Shown: in pieces, positions 32,701 to 33,472 of the stretch
How the letters are laid out: every line of letters begins with the position of its first letter
Position numbering within the stretch: position 1 is the stretch's first letter
NCBI GenBank assembly: GCA_014377425.1
Contig: JACMPQ010000004.1
Location: 1 to 33,472 of the forward strand
Direction: 5' to 3'
Source of the DNA: Microbacteriaceae bacterium
GTDB taxonomy: Bacteria; Actinomycetota; Actinomycetes; Actinomycetales; Microbacteriaceae
Length of the DNA stretch: 33,472 nucleotides
Translations under genes and position numbers: made by a program
The notes under the pieces: generated by a model
What the model was told of the DNA's origin: nothing
What the model saw: the letters and a program-made list of their open reading frames with translations, nothing else
Databases searched by the model: none

Positions 32701-33472
32701 TGGAAACCAGTGCCTCGTAGTCAGCCACGAAGTCGCCGAAGCTCATTGACTCGGTTTTCTTGATTCCGGGAACGAGCAATGCCCGTGTGCCATCCGGTTT
32801 GGGCATGTCGATGGCCAGCCCGAGGTTGACGTGCGCGGGGGTCACGACCGAGGGCTTGCCGTCGATCTCCTCGTAGAACACGTTTTGGCTCGGGAATTCC
32901 TTGATCGCCTGAACGATTGCCCAGCCGATGAGGTGTGTGAACGAAATCTTTCCACCACGCGTGCGCTTGAGATGGTTGTTGATCACGATGCGGTTGTCGA
33001 TCATGAGCTTTGCCGGCACCGTGCGAACACTCGTGGCGGTCGGCACGCTAAGACTCAGATCCATGTTGGTGGCGAGGCTCTTGGCCATCCCCCGCAGCGG
33101 GGTGCTGATGTCGGAGTCGTCGCTCGGCGCGGCGGTATCCGTCACGGTGGCGATGGGCTTGGTAGCCGGAGCATCGGCGGGAATCGGCTGAGGCTTGGCC
33201 TGAATGGAGGTTGTGCGAGCCACGGGTTGATTTGCCAGTGGTGCGGCGGTGTCGGATACCGGCGTCTCGGCTGCCGCAGACTCAGCGACGGGGGCTTCCG
33301 TGACGGGGGCGGGGGCTTCCGTGACGGGGGAAGCGGTGACAGGGGAAGCGGTGACGGGGGAAGCAGTTACCGGGGAGTCGGGAGACGACGGCCGGTAACT
33401 TTCCAAAATCGGCCACCACGACCGATCCACCGAATTCTTGTCTGAAAGGTACCGTTCGTACATTTCGTCAAC
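29744..33472 (-). CDS. kgd: Multifunctional 2-oxoglutarate decarboxylase/dehydrogenase E1-E2 (Kgd/OdhA), 5' end cut
   Basis: TCA-cycle enzyme unique to Actinobacteria: a ThDP-dependent 2-oxoglutarate E1 fused to a lipoyl-less E2 succinyltransferase-type domain. At least 1,242 residues are visible; the frame is open at the right edge and the start is outside, since Val-Asp-Glu precedes MYERYLSDKNSVD in frame. Order: the small N-terminal segment, a Pro/Val/Thr/Ala linker with PVTAS repeats, the E2 domain with STYDHRVIQG (catalytic His332, numbered from the Met at 33463), then E1 with GMAHRGRLNVL, HGDAAMAGQG and the thiamine-site NNQVGFTT. It ends with the usual Ser/Ala-rich tail and DLIDRALTL. 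In Actinobacteria it associates with the pyruvate dehydrogenase E2/E3 and the OdhI/GarA regulator; neither is in the window. Confidence 0.96.
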   Translation of the reverse strand, partial: VDEMYERYLSDKNSVDRSWWPILESYRPSSPDSPVTASPVTASPVTASPVTEAPAPVTEAPVAESAAAETPVSDTAAPLANQPVARTTSIQAKPQPIPADAPATKPIATVTDTAAPSDDSDISTPLRGMAKSLATNMDLSLSVPTATSVRTVPAKLMIDNRIVINNHLKRTRGGKISFTHLIGWAIVQAIKEFPSQNVFYEEIDGKPSVVTPAHVNLGLAIDMPKPDGTRALLVPGIKKTESMSFGDFVADYEALVSKARNNKLVASDFAGTTISLTNPGGIGTEHSVPRLMRGQGCIVGAGALEYPAEFQGSSQRTLNELGIGKTITLTSTYDHRVIQGAGSGEFLKKVHELLLGQRGFYEGIFAALRIPYEPIHWASDIHVDLADSVGKTARVQELINSFRVRGHLMADVDPLEYRQRSHPDLDITSHGLTFWDLDREFVTGGFGGKRSALLREILGLLRDSYCRTIGIEYMHIQDPEQRRWIQEHVEAPYRKPSHDAQMRVLGKLNEAEAFETFLQTKYVGQKRFSLEGGECTIALLDALLQGAAETGLDEVAIGMAHRGRLNVLTNIAGKTYGQIFREFEGTQDPRTVHGSGDVKYHLGTEGTFTGSTGDQIPVYLAANPSHLEAVDGVLEGIVRAKQDRKPIGTFAVLPVMVHGDAAMAGQGIVVEILQMSQLRGYRTGGTIHVVVNNQVGFTTPPGEARTSVYSTDVAKTIQAPIFHVNGDDPEAVIRVAELAFAYRQRFHRDVVIDLVCYRRRGHNEGDDPSMTQPLMYNLIEAKRSVRTLYTDALVGRGDITQDEYAAAHADFQDRLERAFAETHAAQTSSIPIIVSDDHAVADLERPDAQQDDTSGEPATTAVAESVISLIGDAHDNPPAGFSVHPKLQALLKKRVEMSRSGAIDWAFGELLALGSLLVEGTPVRMAGQDTRRGTFVQRHAVLHDRQNGQEWLPLGNLADNQARFWIYDSLLSEYATMGFEYGYSVERADALVLWEAQFGDFANGAQTVIDEFISSAEQKWGQRSSVVLLLPHGFEGQGPDHSSARIERYLQLCAENNMTVARPSTPASYFHLLRRQAYARPRRPLIVFTPKAMLRLRGATSAIADFTSGKFEPVIDDSRLADKSAVKRIVLHAGKIHYDLLAEVEKRETANVALVRLEQYYPLPLKQLNEVLAKYPGAELVWAQEEPENQGAWPFICLELARHLRGRTISVVSRSASASPAAGSTKKSAQQQVDLIDRALTL
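33327..33371 (-). repeat. 15-bp repeats in the Kgd linker
   Basis: On the plus strand GGGGAAGCGGTGACA, GGGGAAGCGGTGACG and GGGGAAGCAGTTACC are adjacent 15-bp units, coding the PVTAS repeats on the minus strand. Related 21-bp units with GGGGGCTTCCGTGACG lie just left. The frame is kept, so only linker length varies. Confidence 0.9.

Noticed and set aside
4-33472. Mobile element, prophage or defence island
   Set aside because: No transposase, integrase, phage structural gene, attachment-site duplication or known defence module was seen; the tRNA-Leu has no partial 3' copy nearby that I could find.

Overview
The window looks like chromosomal DNA of a high-GC Gram-positive bacterium (Actinomycetota), most likely Microbacteriaceae. 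The evidence is a Kgd-type 2-oxoglutarate decarboxylase with a fused acyltransferase domain, a SigR/RsrA pair beside aroA-rsgA-hisN, the prfB-ftsEX-smpB-ssrA neighbourhood, an actinobacterial xylose isomerase and an actinobacterial Tad/Flp pilus locus. The genus cannot be fixed from the sequence alone. I see no prophage, transposase, CRISPR array or other mobile element.

Layout. 1-2.7 kb: the 3' part of an NRAMP metal transporter (mntH), a HEAT-repeat protein, and a convergent DedA membrane protein. 2.9-6.2 kb: an unusual fusion of a CDP-glycerol glycerophosphotransferase with a GT4 glycosyltransferase (teichoic-acid type), then a short-chain dehydrogenase ending inside a (TCTGA)7 repeat. 6.3-9.1 kb: xylA-xylB (xylose to xylulose 5-phosphate), with a repeat-built leader ORF before xylA and a strong hairpin between the two genes. 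9.2 kb: tRNA-Leu(UAG). 9.5-12.8 kb: 3-hydroxybutyrate dehydrogenase, a LysR regulator and a divergent MHS-type transporter, together a likely hydroxy-acid catabolic module. 13-18 kb: Tad/Flp pilus operon (ATPase, two membrane platform proteins, a pilin-like peptide, a possible tiny repeat ORF, two TadE-like and one TadG-like pseudopilins). 18.1-19.4 kb: an MFS exporter-like protein. 19.5-24.3 kb: prfB, a two-helix membrane protein, ftsE, ftsX, smpB and tmRNA (ssrA), a translation-quality and cell-division cluster. 24.4-29.7 kb: hisN, rsgA and aroA on the minus strand, divergent from sigR-rsrA and followed by a cyclase-family hydrolase. 29.7 kb to the end: kgd, running off the right edge.

How it works together. 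Most of the window is conserved core gene content. Its most informative features are regulatory. A perfect SigR-type promoter (GGAAT-N18-GTT) sits upstream of an extended sigR start, and a second -10-only promoter sits just before a downstream start, suggesting two SigR isoforms with autoregulation. At least eight genes have a TAnnnT box 6-9 nt before the start codon and no Shine-Dalgarno sequence, suggesting widespread leaderless translation. Short tandem repeats (5, 9, 15, 18 and 39 bp units) recur at gene boundaries and linkers. Limits: motifs were read by eye and no searches or folding calculations were run.
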